Shown here piece after piece: positions 41,019 through 49,084 of a stretch of DNA of 64,000 nt. Within the stretch, counting starts at the first letter, position 1; every line of letters begins with the position of its first letter. Both the position numbers and the translations under genes were made by a program. The notes beneath the pieces are model-generated. The model saw only the letters and a program-made list of their open reading frames with translations. It was not told the DNA's origin and searched no databases. This DNA comes from Neptuniibacter marinus. Lineage in GTDB: Bacteria; Pseudomonadota; Gammaproteobacteria; Pseudomonadales; Balneatricaceae. Location of the stretch: contig NZ_LUTR01000017.1 in assembly GCF_001597725.1 (NCBI RefSeq), positions 1 to 64,000 on the forward strand, written 5' to 3'.

Positions 41019-41678
41019 TTAAGGCGCATTTCGCTGAGAGGGGTCAATTTTTAAGGGCATCACTATTTTGTGTGGATCGACTACCGCTTTATGCTCACGG
41101 GTAGCCTGAGCCCACCAAATAAGTTGATTGAAGGTACGGCTAAAATATTCAAACCAAGACGCCTGATTCTGGCCTGCCTGCACGCTCCCATCTTCGGCAA
41201 AGACCTCTTGTGCTTTAGGTACATGAATCATCGCAGAAACAGGTAAACAACCAAGCTCTGAAAGAAACGTCCGCATGCCTACAGCTGCACGCATACCACC
41301 CCACTGCCCCGCAGAATAGGTAACAATGGCACTCGGCTTGTAAGAGAATAGAGAGCTACCAAAATGGTTTAACATATCAGCCAACGCAGGACTCATCGAG
41401 TGATTATATTCAGGGCTAACCATAATATAGCCATCAGCTGACTCTATCTTGTCTGCCAGCTCATTCAGTTCTGGGGGAACCGTGCGCTGAGAGTACGCAA
41501 AATGTGGTTTAAAAACAGGTCCCAAAGGGTAATCTAAAGGATCAATCAGCTCCACTTCATGCTCAGTATAGTGACTCAATAAACATTCAATGCAAGCTTT
41601 TGAAACGCGCAAACCAAGACGAGCGGGGCTAGGTGGTGTGCTATCACGAACAGTGCCTAAAAAAACTAAAAACTTCAT
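41019..41678 (-). CDS. NADPH-dependent FMN reductase family protein
   Basis: A 219-residue flavodoxin-fold oxidoreductase. The FMN phosphate loop is near the N-terminus (FLGTVRDSTPPSPARLGLRV), and the family signature SPEYNHSMSPALADMLNHF lies near residue 90. YSAGQWGGMRAAVGMRTFL contacts flavin in relatives. These enzymes reduce quinones, azo dyes or chromate using NADPH. The physiological substrate is unknown. It is a single gene read leftward. Confidence 0.9.
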   Translation of the reverse strand: MKFLVFLGTVRDSTPPSPARLGLRVSKACIECLLSHYTEHEVELIDPLDYPLGPVFKPHFAYSQRTVPPELNELADKIESADGYIMVSPEYNHSMSPALADMLNHFGSSLFSYKPSAIVTYSAGQWGGMRAAVGMRTFLSELGCLPVSAMIHVPKAQEVFAEDGSVQAGQNQASWFEYFSRTFNQLIWWAQATREHKAVVDPHKIVMPLKIDPSQRNAP

Positions 41679-41933
41679 ATTAAAACTCGATATAAGTTAG
41701 AAAAAGCCTGCGAGGAAACTAATGAAATAGAGAGCGACTGGAACTCCTTTGCTCTTTTTGAGCGATTTCTTATACCTAAAAGCACAAAGCGTTCACTGCT
41801 TCATTCATCTATGCCAAAGATCGGTCTCTCTTTTATCTTTAGGTTGTAACTTATCACTCCCTTAAACTCAACAGTACCGAGCTAGCTCCTTATCGCCCAC
41901 TAAATCTTAACTATCGGCTTATAAATTTTAGAC

Positions 41934-41952
41934 TATACTTTGTATATACAAA
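41934..41952 (+). promoter_or_regulatory. -10 element overlapping a perfect palindrome
   Basis: A TATACT hexamer (41934-41939) abuts the perfect 14-bp palindrome TTTGTATATACAAA (41939-41952), 20 bp before the start codon of the secreted-protein gene. The placement suits repressor binding over the transcription start. No good -35 is seen. Confidence 0.4.
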
Positions 41953-41971
41953 TTACAATTAAGGTGATTTG

Positions 41972-42730
41972 ATGGTTAATTATTACAAAGTTTTACCGTT
42001 GATTTTACTGAGCGTCCTATCTCATAAACTATGGGCCGGAGAGCTAAAGGTGGGGAAGGTATGCCCTGTTACTTATCAAAAGGAATCCATTGGACGGCTT
42101 ATTTTCTCTAAGCCTTGGTACCATAGCAGTCGCTCTAATGCGAAGTATATCCCTGGGGATAATGCTACGGGAATAGGTTTAGAGATCCACCTGAAAAACA
42201 ACTTTAATGGTAAAACGGATGGCCTGAACTTAGCAGACTGTGATCGTTATCGCTTATTACAGATTCGAAAAACTAATGCTAAACTCCACCAAGGCGAACG
42301 AGGTATACAGATTGATATCCCTAACGAAGCCGAAAACCCTTTCTATGATAATGCCCCACTTGAACATGGTCGCGGGCTGCACAAAACCCCTAAAGATGAT
42401 GCTGACAAGCCTTGGCAGGGAAGATTCTTCCGCGATGCGTCCGTATCTATCTATGACACGCCTTACGTCTCCGATTCTTATGGTGTGGAAGGGAAAGATC
42501 TAGAGGTTGATTTTGAGACCTGCGCAATTTGTGAACGGGATCAGCATTACGACTTAGTGCTGTCATGTGGTACTTGGGGCTATAAACGTGAGTATATGGG
42601 AGGTATGACTGGCTGGGCAGAACCTGAATTTAAAGGAGTTCAATGCTCATCATCAGCAAGCCAACTATTTCAAACTACAATCAACAACTCTAATCGCGTT
42701 GAATACAGTTATTGGATTCATTGGCGCTAA
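41972..42730 (+). CDS. Secreted Cys-containing protein of unknown function
   Basis: A 252-residue protein with a Sec signal peptide (YYKVLPLILLSVLSHKLWA). The mature part has seven cysteines (KVCPVTY, ADCDRYR, TCAICERD, LSCGTWG, VQCSS), consistent with disulfides outside the cytoplasm. It is rich in Asn, Asp and aromatic residues and may be a surface or periplasmic beta protein (FRDASVSIYDTPYVSDSYG). AAGGTGA lies just before the ATG; a TTG one codon earlier is disfavoured. A palindrome in the promoter suggests regulation. No family recognised. Confidence 0.75.
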   Translation: MVNYYKVLPLILLSVLSHKLWAGELKVGKVCPVTYQKESIGRLIFSKPWYHSSRSNAKYIPGDNATGIGLEIHLKNNFNGKTDGLNLADCDRYRLLQIRKTNAKLHQGERGIQIDIPNEAENPFYDNAPLEHGRGLHKTPKDDADKPWQGRFFRDASVSIYDTPYVSDSYGVEGKDLEVDFETCAICERDQHYDLVLSCGTWGYKREYMGGMTGWAEPEFKGVQCSSSASQLFQTTINNSNRVEYSYWIHWR

Positions 42731-42733
42731 TCA

Positions 42734-42814
42734 TTACTCAGGCAGCCAAACCACTTGATTGCGCCCTTTAGATTTAGCTTTATATAACGCTCTATCTGGC
42801 AACTTCTCAAATAT
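42734..42814 (-). pseudogene. C-terminal remnant of a GGDEF domain gene
   Basis: The minus strand reads a short open stretch ending DRALYKAKSKGRNQVVW plus LPE and a stop. This is the conserved C-terminal end of GGDEF domains (AD-x-ALY-x-AK-x-x-GRN). A stop codon cuts it off immediately upstream, and no GGDEF motif follows further up. It is therefore the 3' end of a deleted diguanylate cyclase gene. Confidence 0.75.
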
Positions 42815-43090
42815 TTACTTAACAGCGCTCTTTTAAAAAGCATCTGCTTGATACTAGCTTACCTCTGCGCAAGGTGCTGAAAAACAGCATGAATAGACTA
42901 AGGTACTTTTCCATCATTTTAGACAACCCTAGAACTAATTCTTTTCTAATCAAAATATAGGGTTATTTGAAAGAGGCGAGTACAGCCCATAAATAAATGT
43001 ATTATAAATATATGTTATTGACGGATATCAATTTTAAACTTTTGTTCTCCACATAAGATAGACACTCATGTTCTTTTGGAGCACAAGATA
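42815..43090. other. Non-coding stretch upstream of hemerythrin gene
   Basis: No open frame or recognisable coding signal. Probably decayed DNA left after loss of the GGDEF gene, followed by the hemerythrin promoter region. GGAG near 43078 is the ribosome site for the next gene. Confidence 0.4.
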
Positions 43091-43498
43091 ATGACGCATG
43101 CTGATACAAAGTTGATTCCTCAGGTCACAGTAGAGTTTATGAATAATGACCATGAGGAAGCAGTCGAAATACTAGATACCATACTCGCTGCTATAGAGAA
43201 CAGTACTGTAGACGAGGTTACCTCACGGCTCGAAGCGTTCTTCGCTCATAACCAAGTCCACTTTTCCCGTGAAGAGGAACAGATGAGACGCGTTAATTTC
43301 CCCCCTTATTCTTGCCATAAAGGGGAGCATGACCGCGTTCTGTTTGAATTAGCTGAAGCAATAGAGCAGTGGAAAGAGAGAAACGACCGAGAGTATATTG
43401 CGCACTACCTTAACTGCACTTTGTGGAACTGGTTTATCAACCATATTAAAACAATGGATACAGTCACAGCCATGTTTATCAACCAGCATGCCCACTGA
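43091..43498 (+). CDS. Bacteriohemerythrin-type O2/iron-binding protein
   Basis: A 135-residue hemerythrin-fold protein with a four-helix bundle and a di-iron site that binds oxygen reversibly. The full ligand set is in place: His21, His57, Glu61 (HFSREEE), His76 and His80 (HKGEH), His118 and Asp123 (HIKTMD). The ATG at 43091 has GGAG upstream. A TTG 15 bases earlier overlaps that site. Roles in related bacteria include oxygen supply, sensing and aerotaxis. It is monocistronic, with a 9-bp hairpin about 40 bp downstream. Confidence 0.9.
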   Translation: MTHADTKLIPQVTVEFMNNDHEEAVEILDTILAAIENSTVDEVTSRLEAFFAHNQVHFSREEEQMRRVNFPPYSCHKGEHDRVLFELAEAIEQWKERNDREYIAHYLNCTLWNWFINHIKTMDTVTAMFINQHAH

Positions 43499-43927
43499 AA
43501 ACACTTCACTCTAAAAGAAAGTGATCTCAGACTCATCTAGGCTTATGCATTCAGGTATAAGCCTAAACCTCCCCCTGTTTACTTGGTTTTAGTCTTATTT
43601 TTATAGTGCGTTCTAGCTTAGGGCCCTATAAAAAAAATCACCAAGATAACGGTATAAACTTGCATAAAAAAACCATATTTGAAATATGTTTGCGCAGAAC
43701 CCATTTAAGGAGAGATTATGCTTATCTATATGAGAGTGATAAAAACGAGGAGGAAATAGACACCCAATCCATTAACGTTTGAGATCAATTAAAACGTTGG
43801 AAAAAGCTAAAAGGATATAAAGGCTTAGATACTCGCGGTACCTAGTCAGATCTAAAGCTAACCTATAGAGAATAAGAGCTCTAATAAAAAAGAGCCCCAA
43901 TCAAAGCGATTAACCACAATAACGGAT
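43499..43927. other. Gene-poor gap with hairpin and possible gene relic
   Basis: Two things are visible. At 43538-43565 a perfect 9-bp inverted repeat TAGGCTTAT/ATAAGCCTA follows the hemerythrin gene but lacks a T tract. At 43701-43850 an AAGGAGAG site leads to ATG CTT ATC TAT ATG AGA GTG and then a stop after 13 codons. With one frameshift the reading continues (DKNEEEIDTQSINV, DQLKRWKKLKGY), weakly like the start of a serine recombinase. The remainder shows nothing. Confidence 0.4.
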
Positions 43928-44323
43928 TTAAGTACTCTGTTTCTGTTTACGCTTTTTAAGAGCCTTATCTAGCTCCAAAGGCGATACCACTAACCCATCT
44001 CGGCCCTCAGTCGGACAAACAACAACAGCAAACTCGTCATCCTCCAAACCGGGTGTCCAACGACTATGCCATTTAGACAGAGAGATTGCCTCTGCTTTAC
44101 AGGCCTCCCACTCGCCCGTAGCCCAAGCTTCAGCCAACTTTTTATATGGCCAAACAGGCACGCAGTCTTCATCTTCTGTATTGAGCATTACGCTGCCATA
44201 TTGATCGGTTAGAATCCAAATTTCATCTGATGAGACTGCTTCGCTAACAAAAAGAGCATAGAGCTGCTCATCATTTAATTTTTCGATTGCAGCCAAATCA
44301 TAGCTGTTATCTTGAGCTGACAT
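43928..44323 (-). CDS. DUF2750 family protein
   Basis: A 131-residue soluble protein of unknown function. The DUF2750 pattern is visible: an N-terminal helix (NDEQLYALFVSEAVSSDEIWIL), the central VPVWPYKKLAEAWATGEWEA, a WHSRWTPGLEDDE segment, and a beta strand VVVCPTEGRDGLVVSP followed by a basic tail. AGG precedes the ATG. Divergent from hisC, with a 192-bp gap. Confidence 0.85.
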   Translation of the reverse strand: MSAQDNSYDLAAIEKLNDEQLYALFVSEAVSSDEIWILTDQYGSVMLNTEDEDCVPVWPYKKLAEAWATGEWEACKAEAISLSKWHSRWTPGLEDDEFAVVVCPTEGRDGLVVSPLELDKALKKRKQKQST

Positions 44324-44515
44324 AAACCTGTATCCGAACTTAGAAAAGGATAGGATAAAGCAATTTGATGATAGATTCTTGAACTATTAGCATTCGATTA
44401 TCAGGCTTATGAAAAAACCACTTTTCTGCTATTCTTCAAGCCAGTTAACAATCTATATCCGCACGGGCAGATCTATAAGCGATTTCCAAACGTGCGCGCC
44501 ACTACGGATCATATA

Positions 44516-45586
44516 ATGAGCAAATATTGGAGTGATGCAATTAAGCGTCTAACCCCTTATGTCCCCGGCGAACAGCCTAAAGAATCAGGGATCACTAAAC
44601 TCAACACCAACGAGAACCCTTACCCACCTTCACCTCTTGCTGAAGCGGTTATTAAGGATTTCGATACAAATCGTCTACGTCTCTATTCAGATCCAGATTG
44701 CACACTATTAAAAGATGCAATTGCCGATCACTTTTCCGTTGAACGTAAGCATGTATTTGTGGGTAACGGTTCAGACGAGGTACTTGCTCATACCTTCGCC
44801 GCATTTTTTCAACAGGATAAACCGCTGTTAATGCCGGAGTTCACTTATAGCTTTTATCCTGTGTACTGTAACCTTTACGATATCAACTACGAGCAAATCC
44901 CCCTACGTGACGAATTTGTGCTTAACGTAGATGATTTTGATCAGCCTAATGGCGGTATTATCTTTGCAAATCCAAATGCCCCCACAAGCCGAGCAATTGA
45001 GCTAGGCGAGATTGAATCATTAGCAAAACGCAACACTGAATCCGTTATTGTTGTCGATGAAGCTTACGTGGATTTTGGTGCAAGCTCGGCTGTTGAGCTT
45101 ACCCAGAGTTACAACAACATTTTAGTGATACAAACCTTCTCGAAGTCACGCTCTCTTGCAGGAATGCGTGTCGGTTTTGCCATTGGGCATGAAGACCTTA
45201 TTGACGGTCTTGAGCGGGTAAAAAATAGTTTTAACTCATACCCACTGGATATGTTAGCAATCGAAGCATCCGCTGCAGCGATAAAAGACCAAACTTATTT
45301 TGAGGAGACGACTCAAAAAATTATTGCTACTCGGACTTGGACAATTGAGCGTTTAGCTGAATTAGGCTTTGTTAGCCTACCCTCAAAAACCAACTTCCTT
45401 TTTACTCGCCACCGCATCTTAGAAGCAGCCGAGTTGATGGGCTACCTTCGTACTAAAAAAATATTGGTCCGCTATTTTAGTAAACCCGGTATAGATAACT
45501 ACCTGCGTATTAGTATCGGTACGCAAGAAGAGATGCAGCTTTTAGTGGATACACTAGAACAACACCCTGATCTTTTTAAGCTATAA
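44516..45586 (+). CDS. hisC: Histidinol-phosphate aminotransferase
   Basis: A PLP enzyme that converts imidazole-acetol phosphate to histidinol phosphate in histidine synthesis, and may also act on aromatic amino acids. It has 356 residues and aligns with class I/II aminotransferases: KLNTNENPYPPSP, GNGSDEVLAHTF, NPNAPTSRAI, VDEAYVDF, and the PLP lysine near 209 in TFSKSRSLAGMRVGF. The start at the ATG 44516 fits family N-termini (MSKYW). It is not in a his operon and ends at a strong terminator. Confidence 0.94.
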   Translation: MSKYWSDAIKRLTPYVPGEQPKESGITKLNTNENPYPPSPLAEAVIKDFDTNRLRLYSDPDCTLLKDAIADHFSVERKHVFVGNGSDEVLAHTFAAFFQQDKPLLMPEFTYSFYPVYCNLYDINYEQIPLRDEFVLNVDDFDQPNGGIIFANPNAPTSRAIELGEIESLAKRNTESVIVVDEAYVDFGASSAVELTQSYNNILVIQTFSKSRSLAGMRVGFAIGHEDLIDGLERVKNSFNSYPLDMLAIEASAAAIKDQTYFEETTQKIIATRTWTIERLAELGFVSLPSKTNFLFTRHRILEAAELMGYLRTKKILVRYFSKPGIDNYLRISIGTQEEMQLLVDTLEQHPDLFKL

Positions 45587-45620
45587 CTAAAGCTTTAGTA
45601 AACATAGATTAATCAATACA

Positions 45621-45651
45621 ACAGCTCTAATTTATTAGGGCTGTTTTTTTA
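45621..45651 (+). terminator. Intrinsic terminator after hisC
   Basis: The 10-bp stem ACAGCTCTAA/TTAGGGCTGT, with one G-U pair, has a TTTA loop and is followed by seven T residues. Confidence 0.92.
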
Positions 45652-45653
45652 TA

Positions 45654-46463
45654 TTAGAACTCAATTCTTGTACCTGTATCACTAAAATACTGACCTGGCG
45701 GTTTACCTAGGGATTTTCTAAACATCGCTACAAAAGCACTCGGGCTGCGATAACCTAGAGCTAATGCCACATCAATCACCGCATCCCCTTTTCCTATTCT
45801 ATCCACCGCTTCTTGCAGCACTAGCTGCTTGCGCCATTGTTGAAACGTCATCCCTGTCTCTTTGCTGAATAGCCGAGCAACCGTTCGCTCACTGGCACCA
45901 ACTTTGGCAGCCAACTCATTTAGACTTGTTTCAGCATTGGGTGACTTAATCATTGTTTTCATCACCCTTTGCAAACGTCGATCTGTTGCGCCTGGCAGAT
46001 GAAGTAAAGAGGGTTTCAGTGCTTGAAGCTCATCTAAAATAACCGCACATATCCGACTCGCGGGACTATTTGGCAAGTACTCTGTACCAAAATCCGCTAC
46101 TTTCATAATCAGTTCCCGCAGTAGAGGGGAAACTTCGACCACACTACATTGATCAGATAAGCTATGTAGATACGCTGGATCGACAAACAGATGACGCAAT
46201 TCAGCACACACCTCAGCATTCGTTCTATGCACTATATTTCCCGGTATCCAAACGGCTTGGGTTGGAGGAACAACCCAACTGCCTGCATCTGTGTATACAC
46301 GGATAATCCCTTCGCTAGCATATGCAAGCTGGCCCCGTGGATGCTGGTGTGGATCCATATCTACGTTAGCTGCTAAATGCCCCCGTAAACCAACAATAGG
46401 TCGCTGCGAATCGATTCTCTGACCAATAGATGAAGGTTGCCGTTTAGAAGTAGAATTTTCCAT
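45654..46463 (-). CDS. AraC family regulator with N-terminal cupin
   Basis: A 269-residue regulator. Residues ~25-115 form a cupin sensor (HLAANVDMDPHQHPRGQLAYA, WVVPPTQAVWIPGNIVH), the NimR/YeaM-like arrangement. Residues ~165-265 hold two helix-turn-helix motifs (TSLNELAAKVGASERTVARLF; AVIDVALALGYRSPSAFVAMFRKSLG). It is divergent from an SLC13-type permease, and two TTGTCA repeats lie just upstream, so it likely controls that gene and itself. Confidence 0.92.
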   Translation of the reverse strand: MENSTSKRQPSSIGQRIDSQRPIVGLRGHLAANVDMDPHQHPRGQLAYASEGIIRVYTDAGSWVVPPTQAVWIPGNIVHRTNAEVCAELRHLFVDPAYLHSLSDQCSVVEVSPLLRELIMKVADFGTEYLPNSPASRICAVILDELQALKPSLLHLPGATDRRLQRVMKTMIKSPNAETSLNELAAKVGASERTVARLFSKETGMTFQQWRKQLVLQEAVDRIGKGDAVIDVALALGYRSPSAFVAMFRKSLGKPPGQYFSDTGTRIEF

Positions 46464-46467
46464 AGCT

Positions 46468-46494
46468 TTGTCACTTATGCGATATTTATTGTCA
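46468..46494. promoter_or_regulatory. Direct repeats, candidate AraC-type operator
   Basis: TTGTCA occurs at 46468-46473 and again at 46489-46494, exactly 21 bp apart, two helical turns. A CTGTCA follows at 46523-46528. AraC-family proteins bind direct half-sites spaced by one or two turns, and this lies between the AraC gene and its divergent permease. Confidence 0.45.
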
Positions 46495-46564
46495 TATTAT
46501 CGACTAAATCACTTTTAATTCCCTGTCACAATAAGCCCATGAGATAATTAATAATGGTGTTGCA

Positions 46565-47953
46565 ATGATCAATCTTCAATTAAGCCGTTCACAATTAATC
46601 GCTCTGATACTTATTCCTAGTATATTTTTTGTTGCCTTTTTGAGCCCTCTATCTTTGCCGCTCGATAACAAACAACTTTTATCTGCCTGTTTAATTTTAT
46701 CGGCTCTAGTACTCTTAGCCACCAGCGCAATCTCTGAACACCTCAGTATGCTGATTTTTATGACCGCCGCTATGTTGCTAGCCATAGCACCTGCCGAGGT
46801 TGTATTTTCTGGTTTTAGTTCAACAGCTTGCTGGCTTATCTTTTCCGGTTTAATTATTGGTATCGCGGTTAATGAAACGGGGCTAGCAAAACGTATAGGC
46901 AACACTTTTACTGGCCGATTAGATAAAAGCTACACCCATCTTATTAGCGGCATTGTTTTACTCTCTATTTTGCTTGGTTTTCTTATGCCCTCCTCTATAG
47001 GTAGGGCTGTACTTTTAATCCCTATTGCAATGGCGATGGGGACAAGTTGCGGTTTTAAAGAGGGCAGTAATGGTCAAATTGGTGTTGCGCTTGCTGCAGC
47101 CTTTGGTTGTCATGTACCCACCTTTGCAGTGCTACCCGCAAACGTACCTAATATGGTACTGATCGGCGCCGCTGAAACTATGCATAACTGGACACCTATG
47201 TATGCAGAATACTTACTACTGCATTTCCCGGTTTTAGGTTTTATCAAAGCTTTACTTATTATTGCTGTCATTGTCTGGTTATTTCCCGACACACCTACGC
47301 GCTCTAACCGATCGGTAGCTAAAGAACCTGTATCCAAACAGGAATATAAATTGATGGTTATTATGATGGTCACTCTCGGTTTCTGGTTAACCGATTCTCT
47401 CCATCATATCTCAGCAGCTTGGATAGGTTTGGCAGCGGTTTGTATACTGTTAATGCCTAGGATTGGCGTGGTAAGCCAGCAAAGTTTCCAGAAGAAATTT
47501 AATATTAGCTCGCTGGTATTTGTTGTTGGTGTACTAGGTGTTGGTGCTTTAATTAACTATAGCGGTATAGGTGATGTAGTTGGCGAGCAGCTTAATACGT
47601 GGTTACCACTTTCAAGCGAACACCCGTTACTGAGCTATCTTTCTCTCTCCCTTACTGCTTTTACTACCGGTATGGTTGCAACACTTCCCGGTGTGCCCGC
47701 CATACTAACCCCTTTCGCTGAGCAGATGAGTGATAAAAGTGGTTTTACATTGGAGGCCGTTCTGATGACTCAAGTATTGGGCTTCTCTACTATTCTTTTT
47801 CCTTTCCAATCAGCCCCCTTAATGGTGGGAATGCAATTGGCTGGGGTATCGATTAGACATGCTGCTAAACTTTGCTTTGTCTTAACCCCTATTACAATTT
47901 TAGTCCTATTTCCCTTAGATTACCTCTGGTGGAAAATACTTGGCTGGTTATAA
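46565..47953 (+). CDS. SLC13-type permease
   Basis: A 462-residue inner-membrane transporter with about twelve helices. It lacks the SNT motifs of the DASS protein at 30698, having MPSSIGRAVLLIPIAMAMG and FPFQSAPLMVGM at the equivalent places, so it belongs to a different branch of the ion transporter superfamily. The N-terminal block SACLILSALVLLATSAISEH and the duplicated architecture support the call. It is probably regulated by the divergent AraC protein. The substrate, perhaps an organic anion, is not readable. Confidence 0.85.
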   Translation: MINLQLSRSQLIALILIPSIFFVAFLSPLSLPLDNKQLLSACLILSALVLLATSAISEHLSMLIFMTAAMLLAIAPAEVVFSGFSSTACWLIFSGLIIGIAVNETGLAKRIGNTFTGRLDKSYTHLISGIVLLSILLGFLMPSSIGRAVLLIPIAMAMGTSCGFKEGSNGQIGVALAAAFGCHVPTFAVLPANVPNMVLIGAAETMHNWTPMYAEYLLLHFPVLGFIKALLIIAVIVWLFPDTPTRSNRSVAKEPVSKQEYKLMVIMMVTLGFWLTDSLHHISAAWIGLAAVCILLMPRIGVVSQQSFQKKFNISSLVFVVGVLGVGALINYSGIGDVVGEQLNTWLPLSSEHPLLSYLSLSLTAFTTGMVATLPGVPAILTPFAEQMSDKSGFTLEAVLMTQVLGFSTILFPFQSAPLMVGMQLAGVSIRHAAKLCFVLTPITILVLFPLDYLWWKILGWL

Positions 47954-48036
47954 ACCCTACCATAATAACCATACTTTTTATAATAGAACTAAGAGATGAT
48001 GTTAGTTAAGCGCAAGAAAAACTACTATCGTTGTTC

Positions 48037-48138
48037 ACTCAAGCTTTTCTTCTTTTTACCTTGAGTCATTGAATGCTCACGCATTCTAATCTTATCCTTT
48101 GCAAGATATTGTGGCGTACTTAGGTACGCCTTTTTTTT
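48037..48138 (+). ncRNA. Candidate structured RNA (three consecutive hairpins)
   Basis: Three perfect stems follow one another in a region with no gene: ACTCAAG/CTTGAGT (48037-48066, with a 16-nt pyrimidine-rich loop), GAATGC/GCATTC (48071-48086, loop TCAC), and GGCGTAC/GTACGCC (48113-48130) followed by eight T residues. The permease stop is 84 bp before the first stem. It could be a small RNA or a long structured 3' end. No clear promoter is seen, although TATAAT occurs near 47977-47984. Confidence 0.4.
48113..48138 (+). terminator. Strong intrinsic terminator before flagellin gene
   Basis: The stem GGCGTAC/GTACGCC has a TTAG loop and is followed by eight T residues. It ends whatever transcript crosses 47.9-48.1 kb. 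Confidence 0.92.
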
Positions 48139-48229
48139 CTACAATACCCCCTTCTATAGCGTGAACAAATCTCACTATCGTTTCACTGAAATAAGCTATA
48201 ATTGAGAGGATTGTAAGGGAGATATTCTA

Positions 48230-49036
48230 ATGGCTATTACTGTGACAGGCGCTTCGGCTGGCTCACTTAATCAATTTAATCAGATTCAAACCCGTGTTAA
48301 TCAATATGATCAACAACTTGCCTCTGGCAAACGTATTAATGAATCTGCGATTGATCCTGCTGGTCTCCAAGTTTTTCTTCAGCTACAAGGGCAAGAATTA
48401 GGTAATAATACCGCCATTAAAAATAGCTTAGATGGTATATCAGCCCTGCAAATTGCCGAGGGTAGCGTCAACCAAGTCAATGATTCCTTACAACAGATCA
48501 GAGAATTATCCGTCCAAGCTCAAAACGGAACACTCAATAGCAATGATAAAGCATCATTACAGAAACAAGCCGACGCTTTACTTGAAGGTATTAAAGACGC
48601 GATTTCTAAATCCTCATTTAATGGCCAATCCCTTCTTTCCCAAGACGGCGAGTTAAAACTTCAGACGGGGCCTGGTTCTGAAAACTCTCAAAACATTACG
48701 ACATACAATCTAACCGACTCTTTAGAAGAATTAGGTTTATTTTCAATTGATATTACTGAGAGTGCAGCGCTTGATCAGCTAGATAACGCACAAAACTTTT
48801 TAACAACCGTATCTAGCGAAATTGGTGCTAACCAAAATAGGCTCGACAGCACAATCAATCAACTGTCTGAGACCAGTCTAAATAGCGCGGAGGCTGTCTC
48901 TAGGATTGGAGACACCGATTATGCGAAAACACTCTCCGAGCGCTCTGCGGCACTGGTTCAACAAGAGGTCGGAGTTGCAATGCAAGCACAAGCTAATGCT
49001 AACCGAGGTTTAGTCCTTAACTTATTGGCCAGCTAA
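48230..49036 (+). CDS. Divergent orphan flagellin
   Basis: A 268-residue flagellin-family protein consisting of little more than the conserved D0/D1 ends. The N-terminal segment includes YDQQLASGKRINESAIDPAG and ISALQIAEGSVNQVNDSLQQ, matching the flagellin N domain (LSSGxRINxAxDDxAG). The C-terminal part (YAKTLSERSAALVQQEVGVA, QANANRGLVLNLLAS) matches the coiled C domain. The central variable region is very short. AAGGGAG precedes the ATG by eight bases, and a TATAAT lies at 48197-48202. There are no other flagellar genes nearby and no FliA site was found. Confidence 0.9.
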   Translation: MAITVTGASAGSLNQFNQIQTRVNQYDQQLASGKRINESAIDPAGLQVFLQLQGQELGNNTAIKNSLDGISALQIAEGSVNQVNDSLQQIRELSVQAQNGTLNSNDKASLQKQADALLEGIKDAISKSSFNGQSLLSQDGELKLQTGPGSENSQNITTYNLTDSLEELGLFSIDITESAALDQLDNAQNFLTTVSSEIGANQNRLDSTINQLSETSLNSAEAVSRIGDTDYAKTLSERSAALVQQEVGVAMQAQANANRGLVLNLLAS

Positions 49037-49084
49037 ATACCTCCCTCTTCAACGATAGTTACAGTCCCTATTTTCGAGTTATTT

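Noticed and set aside
48150-48229. FliA or sigma54 promoter for the orphan flagellin
   Set aside because: Neither a GCCGATAA nor a TGGCAC-N5-TTGC element was found; only a TATAAT without a good -35.
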